Source: Candidatus Endomicrobiellum calonymphae (lineage in GTDB: Bacteria > Elusimicrobiota > Endomicrobiia > Endomicrobiales > Endomicrobiaceae). From it: a stretch of DNA of 64,000 bases. The stretch lies in NCBI GenBank assembly GCA_031269945.1, contig JAISYK010000007.1, positions 174,255 to 238,254 of the forward strand. Reading direction: 5' to 3'. Below the pieces are notes generated by a model. That model searched no databases. It worked only from the letters and a program-made list of their open reading frames with translations, and was not told the origin of the DNA. The position numbers and the translations under genes are program-made. Below are positions 29,001 through 40,390 of the stretch, one piece after another. Each line of letters begins with the position of its first letter. The stretch's first letter is position 1.

Positions 29001-31792
29001 TTACTTAATAAAACCTCTCTACATCTAGGACATAAATCATCTTTTATCCCATCAATATATTTCCAACATCTTAAACACTTTTTTAATTTGGATTTTGTTG
29101 CTTCTATTAAAAAATCGTTTTCCTTACTCGAGAGATTAAATTTTATATCCCAATTGCCAAGAATTAAATTGATAAGTTTTAAATTTTCAAAAACTTCAAC
29201 GTATTTTTTACCGTAAACAATATTCAACGAGGCTTCAAGATTTGAACCTATAATCTTATTCTTTCTTAATTTTTCATAAATTATCAATGCTTCTTTTCTT
29301 ACGTTGAGTATTTTAGTCCATCTTCCAAGTACTTCAGTTCGAAGAAGATATTTATTATTTACCATAGGAAAATCTTCAAGAAAAATAGACCTGTCTTGTT
29401 GATCATTTATAAATTTTCGTATCTCTCTCCAAGCTTCTTCAGCTGTAAACGAAAGCACAGGAGATACAAGTCTTGTTATAACCGAACAAATTTCAAACAT
29501 TGCAGATATAGCACTTACTCTAGCTTTATCATACTTCATATCACAATATAGAATATCTTTTAAAACATCAAGATAAAATCCACTTAAAAAGACTGTACAA
29601 AAATTACTAATTAAAGTTATGACTCTATAAAACTCATATTTCTCATAAGCATACACAACACTTGAAACAAGTTGCTGAAGATTATTTAGAGCGTATTTAT
29701 CTATCTCGCTCATCTCTCTGAAAGGTAGTGCTTTTTGTACATTAAAATCACTAATATTCCCCAATAAAAACCTTATCGTATTTCTAATTTTTCTATAAGT
29801 ATCACTTGCCCCTTTTATAATTTCTTCAGATACTTTTATATCTTCTCTATAATCACTTGAAGCTATCCAAAGGCGAACAACATCAGCTCCATGTTTATTT
29901 ATAAGCTGGCTGCTCGACACGACATTACCAAGTGACTTCGACATCTTTTTTCCTGCCCCATCAACAACAAAACCATGTGTTAAAACACTTTTATACGGCA
30001 CTTTGCCTTTTATTGCAACAGACGGTATCATAGAGCTTTGAAACCATCCACGATGCTGATCACTTCCTTCAAGGTATAAATCTGCAGGATAATCTAAATC
30101 TTTATAATTTCTACTTGATAAAACAGCTTCGTAGGAAACTCCAGAATCAAACCATACATCTAATATATCTTCTTCTTTTTTAAAGTTTGTAGAATTGCAT
30201 ACTGAACACTTCATATTAGTTTCTATAAAAAAATCCTTTTCGCTTATCTCAAACCACGAATCAGACCCTTTTTGAGTAAATAGAAATTCTATTTTATCTA
30301 TAATTTTTGAATTAAGTAACGGTTCTCCACATTCTTTACAGTAAAATATTGGTACAGGAACTCCCCATAAACGTTGGCGACTTAAACACCAGTCTGGACG
30401 ATTTTTAAGCATTGCCGTCATTCTATTTTTGCCATATTTAGGAATCCAGCTCACATTTCTTGATAATTTCAATAGTTTTTTTCTTAAGTTATCATGCTCT
30501 ATTGACAAAAACCATTGCTGTGTAGCTCTAAAAATTATCGGGTTTTTACATCTCCAACAATGTGGATAAGAGTGACTTAATTTCAACTTTGCAAGAATTT
30601 TGTCTGCTTTTTCAAGTTTATCTATTATCAAAGAATTGGCTTTAAAAATATGAATATTATAAAACTCTTGAACCTCTTTTGTATAGAAACCTTTGTCGCT
30701 AACAGGAGATAAAATCTCGAGATTATACTCTAAACTCGCTTGATAGTCCTCAGGTCCATGGCCTGGAGCTATATGCACTATCCCAGTTCCATTTTCCATG
30801 CTAACAAAGTCGGCAATTATACATTGAGACTTCTTGTCCATAAGCAAAGGGTTCTGGCAATTCATCCCAATAAAATCATCACCTTTAATCTCCAAAACAA
30901 CTTTAAAATCCACAGCTCTTATTTTATCTCTAACATTTTCAACTAAAACTTCAGCAACTATAAGTCTTTCATTTTTTTTATTCTCAAACTTGTAAACAAC
31001 AGCTACATATCTAAACTTTCCATTAAAAGCGAGTGCAACATTAGCAGGAAGAGTCCATGGACTCGTTGTCCATATTAGCACAGAAAAATCTTTTAAAACA
31101 GCTCTTCTTTCTTTAAGTTCTTCAGGAAGAGATATTATTTCAAATTTCACAAAAATAGAATCTGAAATAGAATCCTCGTATTCAACTTCAGCTTCCGCCA
31201 TGGCTGTTTCGCAAGTCAGACACCAATGAACAGGTTTTTTTTTTCTATATATAAACCCCTTCCTTAGCAGATCGCTAAAAACCTTTATTATTGACGCTTC
31301 ATATCTAAAATCTAAAGTTAGGTAAGGATGATCCCAATCTGCTATAATCCCCAGTCTCTTAAACTCAAGCTTTTGTATTTCTACAAATTTTTTTGCAAAC
31401 TTAGCAGCTTGCTTTCTAAAAACAAATTTGTTTACCTTATTTTTGTCTAACTTCATTTCTTTTAAAACAAGCTGCTCTATAGGAAGTCCATGACAGTCCC
31501 ACCCAGGAGTAAAAGGCACATAATTACCTGACATAGAGCGATACTTTACGATAAAATCTTTCAGTACTTTGTTAAGTGAAGTCCCTATATGTATATGTGC
31601 ATTTGCATAAGGAGGCCCATCGTGAAAAATAAATTTTTTTTTGTATCTATTTTTTTCGCAGATTTTAAAATAGAGCCCCACCTTGTCCCACTCATCAACA
31701 AAAGCAGGCTCTTTAAGAGGCAAATCGGCTTTCATCTGAAAATCAGTCTTAGGAAGATTTATCGTTTTAGAGTAGTCTTTTTTTTCATTCAT
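28997..31792 (-). CDS. ileS: Isoleucyl-tRNA synthetase
   Basis: FHDGPPYANAHIHIGTSLNKVLKD, GWDCHGLPIE, DVWFDSGVSYEAVL, GKKMSKSLGNVV, C-terminal zinc-binding CLRCWKYIDGIKDDLCPRC. Confidence 0.97.
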   Translation of the reverse strand: MNEKKDYSKTINLPKTDFQMKADLPLKEPAFVDEWDKVGLYFKICEKNRYKKKFIFHDGPPYANAHIHIGTSLNKVLKDFIVKYRSMSGNYVPFTPGWDCHGLPIEQLVLKEMKLDKNKVNKFVFRKQAAKFAKKFVEIQKLEFKRLGIIADWDHPYLTLDFRYEASIIKVFSDLLRKGFIYRKKKPVHWCLTCETAMAEAEVEYEDSISDSIFVKFEIISLPEELKERRAVLKDFSVLIWTTSPWTLPANVALAFNGKFRYVAVVYKFENKKNERLIVAEVLVENVRDKIRAVDFKVVLEIKGDDFIGMNCQNPLLMDKKSQCIIADFVSMENGTGIVHIAPGHGPEDYQASLEYNLEILSPVSDKGFYTKEVQEFYNIHIFKANSLIIDKLEKADKILAKLKLSHSYPHCWRCKNPIIFRATQQWFLSIEHDNLRKKLLKLSRNVSWIPKYGKNRMTAMLKNRPDWCLSRQRLWGVPVPIFYCKECGEPLLNSKIIDKIEFLFTQKGSDSWFEISEKDFFIETNMKCSVCNSTNFKKEEDILDVWFDSGVSYEAVLSSRNYKDLDYPADLYLEGSDQHRGWFQSSMIPSVAIKGKVPYKSVLTHGFVVDGAGKKMSKSLGNVVSSSQLINKHGADVVRLWIASSDYREDIKVSEEIIKGASDTYRKIRNTIRFLLGNISDFNVQKALPFREMSEIDKYALNNLQQLVSSVVYAYEKYEFYRVITLISNFCTVFLSGFYLDVLKDILYCDMKYDKARVSAISAMFEICSVITRLVSPVLSFTAEEAWREIRKFINDQQDRSIFLEDFPMVNNKYLLRTEVLGRWTKILNVRKEALIIYEKLRKNKIIGSNLEASLNIVYGKKYVEVFENLKLINLILGNWDIKFNLSSKENDFLIEATKSKLKKCLRCWKYIDGIKDDLCPRCREVLLSK

Positions 31793-31851
31793 TATTCATA
31801 CATGCCATATCTTCAATAACTTATTTGCTTTATGATTAAACTCACAGCCAT

Positions 31852-32115
31852 CTATGGAATTGTATCCAAAATTTCATTAAATTTCTGATCAGGACGTCCT
31901 ACTATCTCAATAGTTTTTTCTCTACCTCTTTCCCCTTTTCTTAAGAAAATCATTGATCTTTTTATACCAAAAAAATCTGACAAAAAACCACATAACTCTT
32001 CATTTGCTTCACCTTCTACCGCTGGAGCTGCAACTTTTATTCTCAAAATAGAACCAACTCTGCTAACGACTTCATTTCTTTTTGAGTTGGGTATCACCCT
32101 AACTTTAATAATCAT
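31852..32115 (-). CDS. DUF167 (YggU-like) family protein
   Basis: RVIPNSKRNEVV, LRIKVAAPAVEGEANEELCGFLSDFFGIKRSMIFLRKGERGREKTIEI. Confidence 0.88.
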   Translation of the reverse strand: MIIKVRVIPNSKRNEVVSRVGSILRIKVAAPAVEGEANEELCGFLSDFFGIKRSMIFLRKGERGREKTIEIVGRPDQKFNEILDTIP

Positions 32116-32164
32116 TAACGTTCTCCATTATACTGTATAAGAACCACGGGAAGTAGAAATAAAT

Positions 32165-33007
32165 TTATTTACTCAGCTCTTTAGATCTTTTCATAGCTCG
32201 TTCCATAGCTCCATATACAATATCCGAAAAATTTTTGGATTCAAAGTACTTCAATGCCGCTTCAGTTGTACCATTCGGAGATTTAACTTTTTCTTTTAAT
32301 ATTTCAGGAGACTCATTCGTAATATAAAGCATTCTGCCCGATCCATAAACTGTCTGAACTGCAAATTCTCTTGCCGTTTCTTCGTCAAGTCCAAGCTTCT
32401 CAGCGGTCTTCTGCATAAGTTCACAAAAATAGAATATATATCCTGTTCCTGAACCTGATAGTGCTGTAACAGCATCAAACTTTACTTCATCAAGAACTTT
32501 CACCTTACCAATAGCTGAAAATAAATATTTTGTCTCCTCAAGCTGAGCATCAGAAACAAACCTTCCCTTACACAAAGCCGTGGCACTAGAAAGAACAAGA
32601 GCTGAAGTATTGGGCATAGCTCTAATGATTGCATTTCTATTTTGCACATTATTCTCAATAAATTTTGTAGTTATTCCCGCGACGATCGAAATAATAATTA
32701 TTCCTTCCTTTATCAACCCTTTTATCTCGCTTAAAAGTTCAATCATATTTTGTGGCTTAATAGAAAGGATAATTATATCCGCACACGATATTCCTTTATT
32801 CTTATCTTCACTTATAGATATACCGAACCTCTGCTGAAGTTCCAACAATCTTCCTTTAACAATGTCATTGCAAATAATATTTTCCCGCACTACAAGTTTT
32901 GATTTTAAAAAACCACTTATAATAGCCTGTGCCATATTGCCAGAACCAATAAAAAAAAGTTTTTTACTCATTCCCATATTCTCTTTCTCCAAATATCGCT
33001 GACCCAA
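32165..33007 (-). CDS. proC: Pyrroline-5-carboxylate reductase; real start probably MSKKLFFIGSGNMA
   Basis: FFIGSGNMAQAIISGFL, IILSIKPQNM, RAMPNTSALVLSSATALC, VTALSGSGTGYIFYFCELMQKTAEKLGL, SPNGTTEAALKYFE. Confidence 0.95.
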   Translation of the reverse strand: MGQRYLEKENMGMSKKLFFIGSGNMAQAIISGFLKSKLVVRENIICNDIVKGRLLELQQRFGISISEDKNKGISCADIIILSIKPQNMIELLSEIKGLIKEGIIIISIVAGITTKFIENNVQNRNAIIRAMPNTSALVLSSATALCKGRFVSDAQLEETKYLFSAIGKVKVLDEVKFDAVTALSGSGTGYIFYFCELMQKTAEKLGLDEETAREFAVQTVYGSGRMLYITNESPEILKEKVKSPNGTTEAALKYFESKNFSDIVYGAMERAMKRSKELSK

Positions 33008-33659
33008 CTCTTATCATATTTGAACCTTCTTCAATAGCAACTTTGTAATCACTAGACATCCCCATAGATAAAACATCAAATTCAGGATCGTTAAAAGATT
33101 TTTTAATATTTCTAAACAACTCATACACTTGCTTAAAGTAATACCTTGAACCTTCAGACCCCTTACTAAAAGGAGTTATAACCATCAATCCTTTTATAAA
33201 AATATTGGGAATTGACAAGCACTTTTTATAAAAATCTCCTACTTCATCTGGAGCAATGCCTATTTTATAAATTTCACGCGAAACTTTTACTTCAATAAGA
33301 CAATTTTGTAGTTTATTCAAATTTTTTGCATGACGACTTATATTATAGGCAAGATTTATTGTGTCTAGAGAATGTATCAAGTCAAAATTTTCTACTACCT
33401 TTCTTACTTTATTTGATTGTAAACGTCCAATAAAATGTTTTGTAATTCCTTTGAGAGAAAGGCCAAGTTGCTCAAATTTAGGCAATGCCTCTTGTACTTT
33501 GCTTTCCCCTACGTGAGTTATTCCACATTCCAAAGCTTCCAAAACACTCTGATATGGAAAAGTTTTTGTCACAACTACAAGCTCAACGAGACCACTTGAA
33601 CTTTTAGTTAAATTCACAACATCTTTAATAAATTTTATATTTTCCCTGATATTTCTCAT
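32964..33659 (-). CDS. YggS-family PLP-binding (PLP homeostasis) protein
   Basis: ELVVVTKTFPYQSVLEALECGITHVGESKVQEALPKF, HFIGRLQSNKVRKV, HSLDTINLA, LSMGMSSDYKVAIEEGSNMIRVGSAIFGERE. Confidence 0.94.
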   Translation of the reverse strand: MRNIRENIKFIKDVVNLTKSSSGLVELVVVTKTFPYQSVLEALECGITHVGESKVQEALPKFEQLGLSLKGITKHFIGRLQSNKVRKVVENFDLIHSLDTINLAYNISRHAKNLNKLQNCLIEVKVSREIYKIGIAPDEVGDFYKKCLSIPNIFIKGLMVITPFSKGSEGSRYYFKQVYELFRNIKKSFNDPEFDVLSMGMSSDYKVAIEEGSNMIRVGSAIFGEREYGNE

Positions 33660-33753
33660 TTTCTAATTCACTTTTTAAGGGGCAACCGTGATTATAACAT
33701 ATTTTTGATATTTTAAAATTCTCACTATAATTTTAACAATAAACTAAATACAC

Positions 33754-33961
33754 TCAATTATTTTTATGATCTTTAATAAGCTTACTTAGAATAATCTTTG
33801 CTTTTTGATAATCAGGATCAAGCCTTAATGTATATTCTAATGTTCCCTCAGCTTAAAATTATTCCCATTGCACGTAAAATAAAAAAGCTCCTATGGGGGT
33901 ATAATCCTCATTAGCAGCTATTTCGGCATATTCGAATCCTTCTTCCATAATTTTTAGGTTA
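33754..33961 (-). pseudogene. Decayed TPR-repeat protein fragment
   Basis: GFEYAEIAANEDYTPIGAFLFYVQWE*F*AEGTLEYTLRLDPDYQKAKIILSKLIKDHKNN*: TPR-like LEYTLRLDPDYQKAKIIL with two stops. More fragments continue toward about 34700. Confidence 0.5.
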
Positions 33962-36550
33962 AAAACTATTGTTTTTTATTTGTATTTTTAGATAATTCAC
34001 AGGTTTGTCTATGTATTTTCTTGTCTATATGTATTTTTTTTCGCTTTATCGCGGTATCCTAGAATTTTCTAAAATTATTTTCGCTTACAAACTTTTTAAA
34101 TTCCTCAATTTTTTACACTTCGCATCTATCTTTATAAATTATACTTTTCAATTTCAATTTTAAACATTTTTTTTTGATTTTTCTCCAAGTTCTATCTTTT
34201 TTTTCTTTAATTTCTTAAGTCCTAATTCTCGTATTTGTTTTTTTATATACTCTTTTATTCCTTTTGTTCCATCTTAAAAATCTATATATATACTCTCTCC
34301 ACTCAACGCATTCTCATAACATGCTTCGTGGCAATCATATGACCTTTGTGCATGAATGATCCAGCTCTCTAAAACTCGATAAACAGAACAAACTATTTGC
34401 AGTTTCTTTCATAATAATTTACAATTTCTTTGTAAAAATGCCGTAGAAAATTTAGTGTAACCTATATTTGTGATAGCACATCCAATAGTTTTTAAGTACT
34501 CTCTTTTATTTCACAAATGCTTTACAGCTTTGAATTTTTATTTCATATACTTGCTCAAAATTAACCTTTTCCTTGATAAAAATCTGATTTAATTCCCTTT
34601 TGAAATTTACTAGAGCTATCAAACAGCCATCTATAAATTTATTTATTAAACCCGTTTTAGAAAAATCGAAAGTGTAATTAAATGTTAATGAATAAAAATT
34701 TATCCATACACAAAAAGTAAAATTTTAAGGATAGTATCCGACATACAAAACATGTTTATTTGTATTTGTAATAACATAAACTAAACCAAGATAAAAACTT
34801 GTAGACCACCTTTACAATATGTTATATCAACGTAAGTATTTATTTTACTATCACGATACACTGTGATAAAATAAAAGCAGAGCCAAATCCACAAATTATC
34901 GGTATTTGTTCTATAGTGTTATCATTATCTTTCGGTTTATTTTTAACATTGGGAATAAAGTTTCGAGCCGCTACTTTTAACTTTATTCTAAAAATATTGC
35001 TAGTAACATCAAAAATTTTAAAAACCAACAACAAATGAAATGCACACTTATGATGCAAATCATAATACACATATTTAGTGCTCAATCCACAATAAATATT
35101 TAAGTAATCTATACAACTTGCAAAAGATAAAATATGGACGAACTTATTCATCTTAATAAATTCTATTTATATCTATATTATATTTTTACCTTAGAAATTT
35201 AAGATATAAGTATACTAAGTGAAATCTCATTGCCTAAATCTACTGTAGTTGAAATTGATTTACAAGAAGAAGTTTCTCTAAACATATTAAACATTGGAAA
35301 ATCTATAACATTATCGCTGAAAACGCTAAAACGATAGATGATTATAATGCGAGCCCGCTGGGATGGATATGTAGTAAGCAGTAGGCACGCTCTGGGAATT
35401 GGGCACGCCAACACCAAGCAAAGCCACACTTAAATTAACACCACAGTAAAAAAATATTTTTCTCTTCCAGATTTACTATAAGAAACTTGAATGGTTGCGG
35501 TTACAAAGACAAGTGATAGAACTAGCGTGAAACAATGTACCATATCGGTTTTTAAGCAAGTTTATATTACCCCCCCCCCATTGCAAAGGAAAATAAATCA
35601 CTTACACTTAGCACAAGTGTAATCTATCATGTTACTGTTACAAAGAAAATCGTGGTTTGCAAAAATTTTACAAAACTTCCAAAATATCAATACCCGGTAC
35701 TTTTTACATAATTTTCTAAACTATTATTCCCCGTATCAACGAAAAGTACAATAAAATTTAGTCTATTAGGTAGGTTACCAGATCACATCAATTTTTTATA
35801 ATAATTTAAACAATTCAAATATGAAGCAATTGCTTTTGCTAAAAGCTGACGCAACACAAACTATCAACGTGTCAGTATTAGTTCACAATACCTGCATACT
35901 TTACAAATGCTACAATTTCTAAAATTGACTAACTAAAATTATGCTAGTTTTATTTTATTTTCTAACCCTTTTAACTTTACAAAATTAATATTCCTACGGC
36001 CATTCGCCCCCAAATGATCTAAAATCCCATACTTTTCACATAATATTTTTTAATTAATTTAAAAGCCTTTCACTCTTTCCTAAAAAGAAGTTTTATGAAA
36101 AATTAATAAAAGCTCTTAAAGTTTAAGTCTGACCGCAGAAAAAAAACCTACAGCAACGCTCATATTTTACATTAGTATTTTTAAAGAAATATTTTTTAAA
36201 AATCTTTTTTCAGTTTTACATATTCTATCAACATTGCTATTATACGCTATATCTTTCTTATTCCTACTAAAAAGCATCACAATTTTGGCATTGGGGGGGG
36301 GGATTTTTTTTTCATTTTTCTAAAAAGTAAAGTTGAAATTACAACATTCCAAATCTTATAATTGTGTCAAAAAAAAATACCCTAATTTTATTAATACATA
36401 AAACCTCAATAGACTCACTTTTTATCAAAAAATTTCTTCATCAAATATTTTTCAAATAAAGTCTATTGCCAATTTTATATTTTAAATCTAACCGCTCAGC
36501 GTTAATTTTTTATTTTTAGATAATCGTACCGTATAAAGAGTTATATAAAC

Positions 36551-37726
36551 TTAAATTTTATTTTTGAATTCTTGTCTTAACTCATCAATTTTGTTTACTT
36601 TTTCCCAAGTAAAATCTTTTTCATTCCTCCCAAAATGTCCATAAGCAGCAGTCTTAGAAAAGATAGGCTTGCGAAGTTGTAAATAATCCGTAATACCTTT
36701 GGGAGTAAGCGGAAATATCTTTTTTACAACAGGCTCTAACTCTAATCCTGAAATTTTACCAGAATGATGCGTGTCAATCATTATAGAAACAGGGTCAATC
36801 ACCCCAATCGCATAAGCAAGTTGCACCGTACATTTATCAGCTAGACCTGACGCGACTATATTTTTCGCAATGTGTCTCGCCATGTAACAAGCACTTCTAT
36901 CAACTTTAGTTGAATCTTTCCCGGAGAACGCCCCACCACCATGTGCAGCCATTCCGCCGTAAGTATCAACTATTATCTTTCTTCCAGTAAGACCAGTATC
37001 TACCGCTGGCCCCCCAAATAAAAATTTGCCAGTAGGGTTTATATATATTTTTGTATCTTTATCAATGAGATGCTCGAGTGTAGGTTCAATTATATTGTTA
37101 AAAATCTCTTTTTTAGATTCATTTGTTATATGGTCACCTATCTCATCTAAAATTTCTTTAGTGTGCTGTGTTGACAAAATAACAGTATCTATTCTTTTAG
37201 GTTCCCAATCTATATATTCAACAGTTATCTGGGTTTTTCCATCTGGTCCTAAGTAGGGTAAAATATTTTTCTTTCTTACTTCAGAAAGTCTCATCGCAAG
37301 TTTATGTGCCAAAATTATAGGCAAAGGCATAAATTCAGAGGTTTCTCTACATGCAAAACCTATCATCAATCCTTGATCACCAGCTCCCCCAATGTCAACA
37401 CCCATGGCAATATCCGGAGATTGTGCGTTTATGGTGTCAATTATCGCACACATATTATAGTCAAATCCTAACGACAAACTATTATAACCTATTCTTTTTA
37501 TGGCATCTTTTATAATATCTCTCGTGTTAATTCTTGCAGTTGTAGTGATCTCTCCACCTACAATAAGTAGGCTTTTGGAAATAAAAGTTTCGCAAGCGAC
37601 TCTTGCATTTACGTCTTGTTTTAAAATCTCATCCAAAATAGTATCAGAAACTATGTCACATACCTTATCAGGGTGACCTTCTGTAACAGATTCAGACGTA
37701 AAAAAATAACCACATTTGCCTAACAT
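36551..37726 (-). CDS. metK: S-adenosylmethionine synthetase
   Basis: [76 protein letters not shown]. Confidence 0.97.
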   Translation of the reverse strand: MLGKCGYFFTSESVTEGHPDKVCDIVSDTILDEILKQDVNARVACETFISKSLLIVGGEITTTARINTRDIIKDAIKRIGYNSLSLGFDYNMCAIIDTINAQSPDIAMGVDIGGAGDQGLMIGFACRETSEFMPLPIILAHKLAMRLSEVRKKNILPYLGPDGKTQITVEYIDWEPKRIDTVILSTQHTKEILDEIGDHITNESKKEIFNNIIEPTLEHLIDKDTKIYINPTGKFLFGGPAVDTGLTGRKIIVDTYGGMAAHGGGAFSGKDSTKVDRSACYMARHIAKNIVASGLADKCTVQLAYAIGVIDPVSIMIDTHHSGKISGLELEPVVKKIFPLTPKGITDYLQLRKPIFSKTAAYGHFGRNEKDFTWEKVNKIDELRQEFKNKI

Positions 37727-37832
37727 AAAAAACCTCTATTATTTCTGCTTCTTTAGTAGTTAATATACTGGAAATTTTTTTCATATTTTAAAATATCACA
37801 TGCATAATTCTACTTTATTTTGTTAAAAATAT

Positions 37833-38900
37833 TTATTTTTTTGTATTTACACATATTTTTTTTTCTTTCACAATTTCTTTTTCTACTTCATCTTTTTTCA
37901 TATCAATTTTTCCAAAAACTTTCTCTCTTATTCTAGTTTCTATTTCTTCTGTAATCAGAGAATTTTTAGATAAATACGTTTTTACATTATCTCTTCCATG
38001 TCCAAGTTTTTCATTTTTATAACTAAAAAATGCCCCTGTTTTCTCAATTATTTCATAACTTACACCCATATCTATCAAGCATCCAAGTCTATCAATACCT
38101 AGCCCAAATATTATTTCGAACTCAGCCTGCTTAAACGGTGCTGCAACTTTATTTTTTACTACTTTAACTCTTACTCTATTACCCAAAATTTCATCACCTT
38201 TTTTGACAGATTCAATTCTTCTTATATCTAGTCTAACAGAAGAATAAAATTTGAGTGCAAGTCCTCCCGGAGTTGTCTCAGGACTTCCCCACATTACACC
38301 TATTTTCTGTCTTAATTGATTTATAAATATTATTGAAGTTTTCGATTTGGAAATGTTTGATGTAAGTTTTCTGAGAGCCTGACTCATAAGTCTTGCCTGA
38401 AGGCCTAAAAAAGTATCTCCCATCTCCCCCTCAATTTCAGCTTTAGGAACAAGAGCTGCAACGGAATCAACAATTATAATATCAACCGCACCTGATCGTA
38501 TAAGCTTATCAGCAATTTCTAGCCCTTGCTCACCTGAGTCTGGTTGCGATACCAAAAGATTGTCTATACACACACCAAGCTTTCGAGCATATTCAGGATC
38601 CATCGCATGTTCAGCATCAATATATGCCGCAATACCACCTAATTTTTGTGCTTCGGCAACCATGCACAAGGCCAAGGTCGTCTTCCCTGAAGCCTCAGGA
38701 CCATAAACTTCAATTATCCTCCCACGCGGAATTCCACCTGTACCTATAGCCACGTCAAGAGCTAAGGCACCAGTTGATATCGAGTCAATTTTTTCCTTTA
38801 GACGCTCGTCACCAAGTCTCATAATTGCCTCTTTACCAAAATCTTTCTCAATTTGCAAAAGAACTAAATCCAACGCCTTGAGTCTCTCATCCTTTTCCAT
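37833..38900 (-). CDS. recA: Recombinase RecA (start at MEKDERL, 38900)
   Basis: [95 protein letters not shown]. Confidence 0.97.
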   Translation of the reverse strand: MEKDERLKALDLVLLQIEKDFGKEAIMRLGDERLKEKIDSISTGALALDVAIGTGGIPRGRIIEVYGPEASGKTTLALCMVAEAQKLGGIAAYIDAEHAMDPEYARKLGVCIDNLLVSQPDSGEQGLEIADKLIRSGAVDIIIVDSVAALVPKAEIEGEMGDTFLGLQARLMSQALRKLTSNISKSKTSIIFINQLRQKIGVMWGSPETTPGGLALKFYSSVRLDIRRIESVKKGDEILGNRVRVKVVKNKVAAPFKQAEFEIIFGLGIDRLGCLIDMGVSYEIIEKTGAFFSYKNEKLGHGRDNVKTYLSKNSLITEEIETRIREKVFGKIDMKKDEVEKEIVKEKKICVNTKK

Positions 38901-39252
38901 ACTCCCCCCATTTAATGTCAACTTTTTACTCTGCTCTAATTTTTATAAATCATGTTAATTAATGCTAATTTTCAACCTCACTATCTTCAAAATCGTTAAA
39001 TTTTAAGCTAACAGTTAAATCAAAAGTTACTACATATTTACAACATCAATAAGAAACTGATGTATATGAATCATCACTAAGGTGTTCATGGCACAAATAC
39101 TTTAGTAAATTATATCTTGTTTTATTTTTTTTATTATCGCATAAGTCCTATTGCCATATAAGTGAAAACAGCCCGCAGCACCTCTACCATTTTTAATTTT
39201 TTAAGTGAAAATAGAATAACCCAGTTTAAGAATTAATATCGAAGAACTTTTT

Positions 39253-39411
39253 TTATAAGTATATACGACCACAAAAATTTACATCATAATAATTTTCTCT
39301 AATAAGCAATTCTAAATCTAAATATCCTTCCATTCTAGCTATTTTATCAAGTCTCTTAGATAAACAAGGAAAATATTCATAATATTTAAAATAATGATTA
39401 GTATAAGTCAT
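39253..39411 (-). CDS. Short hypothetical ORF (52 aa), translationally coupled (TAATG) to an upstream decayed frame
   Basis: MTYTNHYFKYYEYFPCLSKRLDKIARMEGYLDLELLIRENYYDVNFCGRIYL*; ATG overlaps the stop of upstream KLVIAENILDHYKYITDHRKDCRHEVTEKFIERLGLEGVA*. Confidence 0.35.
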   Translation of the reverse strand: MTYTNHYFKYYEYFPCLSKRLDKIARMEGYLDLELLIRENYYDVNFCGRIYL

Positions 39412-40390
39412 TACGCTACACCCTCTAACCCTAAACGTTCAATAAATTTTTCAGTGACCTCGTGTCTACAATCTTTTCTGTGATCAGTAATATATTTGTA
39501 ATGATCTAAAATATTTTCTGCGATAACCAGTTTTATCTATTTATTGGGAACTGAGTTAAGGACTGTGTATTAGCCCCTATGTCTTTACATAAAGGGAACG
39601 CCGTACGACCCGTATTAGCCTTATCCAAAATAAAACTAGATGGAATTTTGCAAATCGTATCAGCTCCTAATTCTATTAACTTCTCAATTAAAGTATTTGA
39701 AAAACGTGGTAGATAAAATATATGATTCTTAACATATTTATCCATACAACCATTAAATATACATGACAATTTTTATAATTTTTATTCAGATAAAGTCTCT
39801 GGATACCCTTAGATTTAATTATTTTAAAAATTTCATCAGAAAGAATCAAAAGCTCACCATTTCTCAATTCAACTTTCTTGGTACAATTTATCACTTTAAA
39901 AGACTTTGATACATACACATACCTAAACGATAATCGTTAGTACAAGTAAAAAAGAACATACTTTTGTATATTTAAACCAGCTTTGCCCAAACCTATTGCA
40001 TCAAAAGAGATGTCATTAATATACTTAAATTTATTTGTATTTAGTACTAGATTTAACTCCAAACAAGGATAACGCAACGCATTGTTATCGCCCCTTTTAA
40101 GCATGTCAATTTTTGTCAAATAAGCACTTACAATAAAAGAAGTTTCGTAAATTGTTTTGACATTTGGATCAAATATTAATTTCCTAGTGTATCAATGTTG
40201 CAGTGTCAGTTTTTAATTTCCAAGCATTTATTCCATTCGAAAAAAATTGCTGCGACATTTTTCTGAACAACTTTTCTCTCAAATTTTAAAAACCCATTAT
40301 CGAATCCTCTAGATTTTTGGACCATACTTATTTTTGTCATCCAACCTAAAGTAGGGGCAGCACAAACAATTGATAAAAACCGTTTTATTT
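39411..40390 (-). pseudogene. Unidentified decayed gene(s), several frameshifts
   Basis: Ordered frames: CAAPTLGWMTKISMVQKSRGFDNGFLKFERKVVQKNVAAIFFEWNKCLEIKN / DPNVKTIYETSFIVSAYLTKIDMLKRGDNNALRYPCLELNLVLNTNKFKYINDISFDAIGLGKAGLNIQKY / VSKSFKVINCTKKVELRNGELLILSDEIFKIIKSKGIQRLYLNKNYKNC / CIFNGCMDKYVKNHIFYLPRFSNTLIEKLIELGADTICKIPSSFILDKANTGRTAFPLCKDIGANTQSLTQFPINR / KLVIAENILDHYKY...GLEGVA. Confidence 0.55.

Noticed and set aside
34840-35429. Minus-strand ORFs of 103 and 76 aa
   Set aside because: No recognisable motifs; lie in an eroded spacer. The opposite strand gives an equally plausible broken frame (DISILSEISLPKSTVVEIDLQEEVSLNILNIGKSITLSLKTLKR), so neither can be supported.
39533-39769. 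Possible PHB depolymerase-like esterase (FNGCMDKY...TAFPLCKDIG resembling HGC and HAFPT patterns)
   Set aside because: Motif order does not match the family and similarity is too weak; left as unidentified decayed gene.
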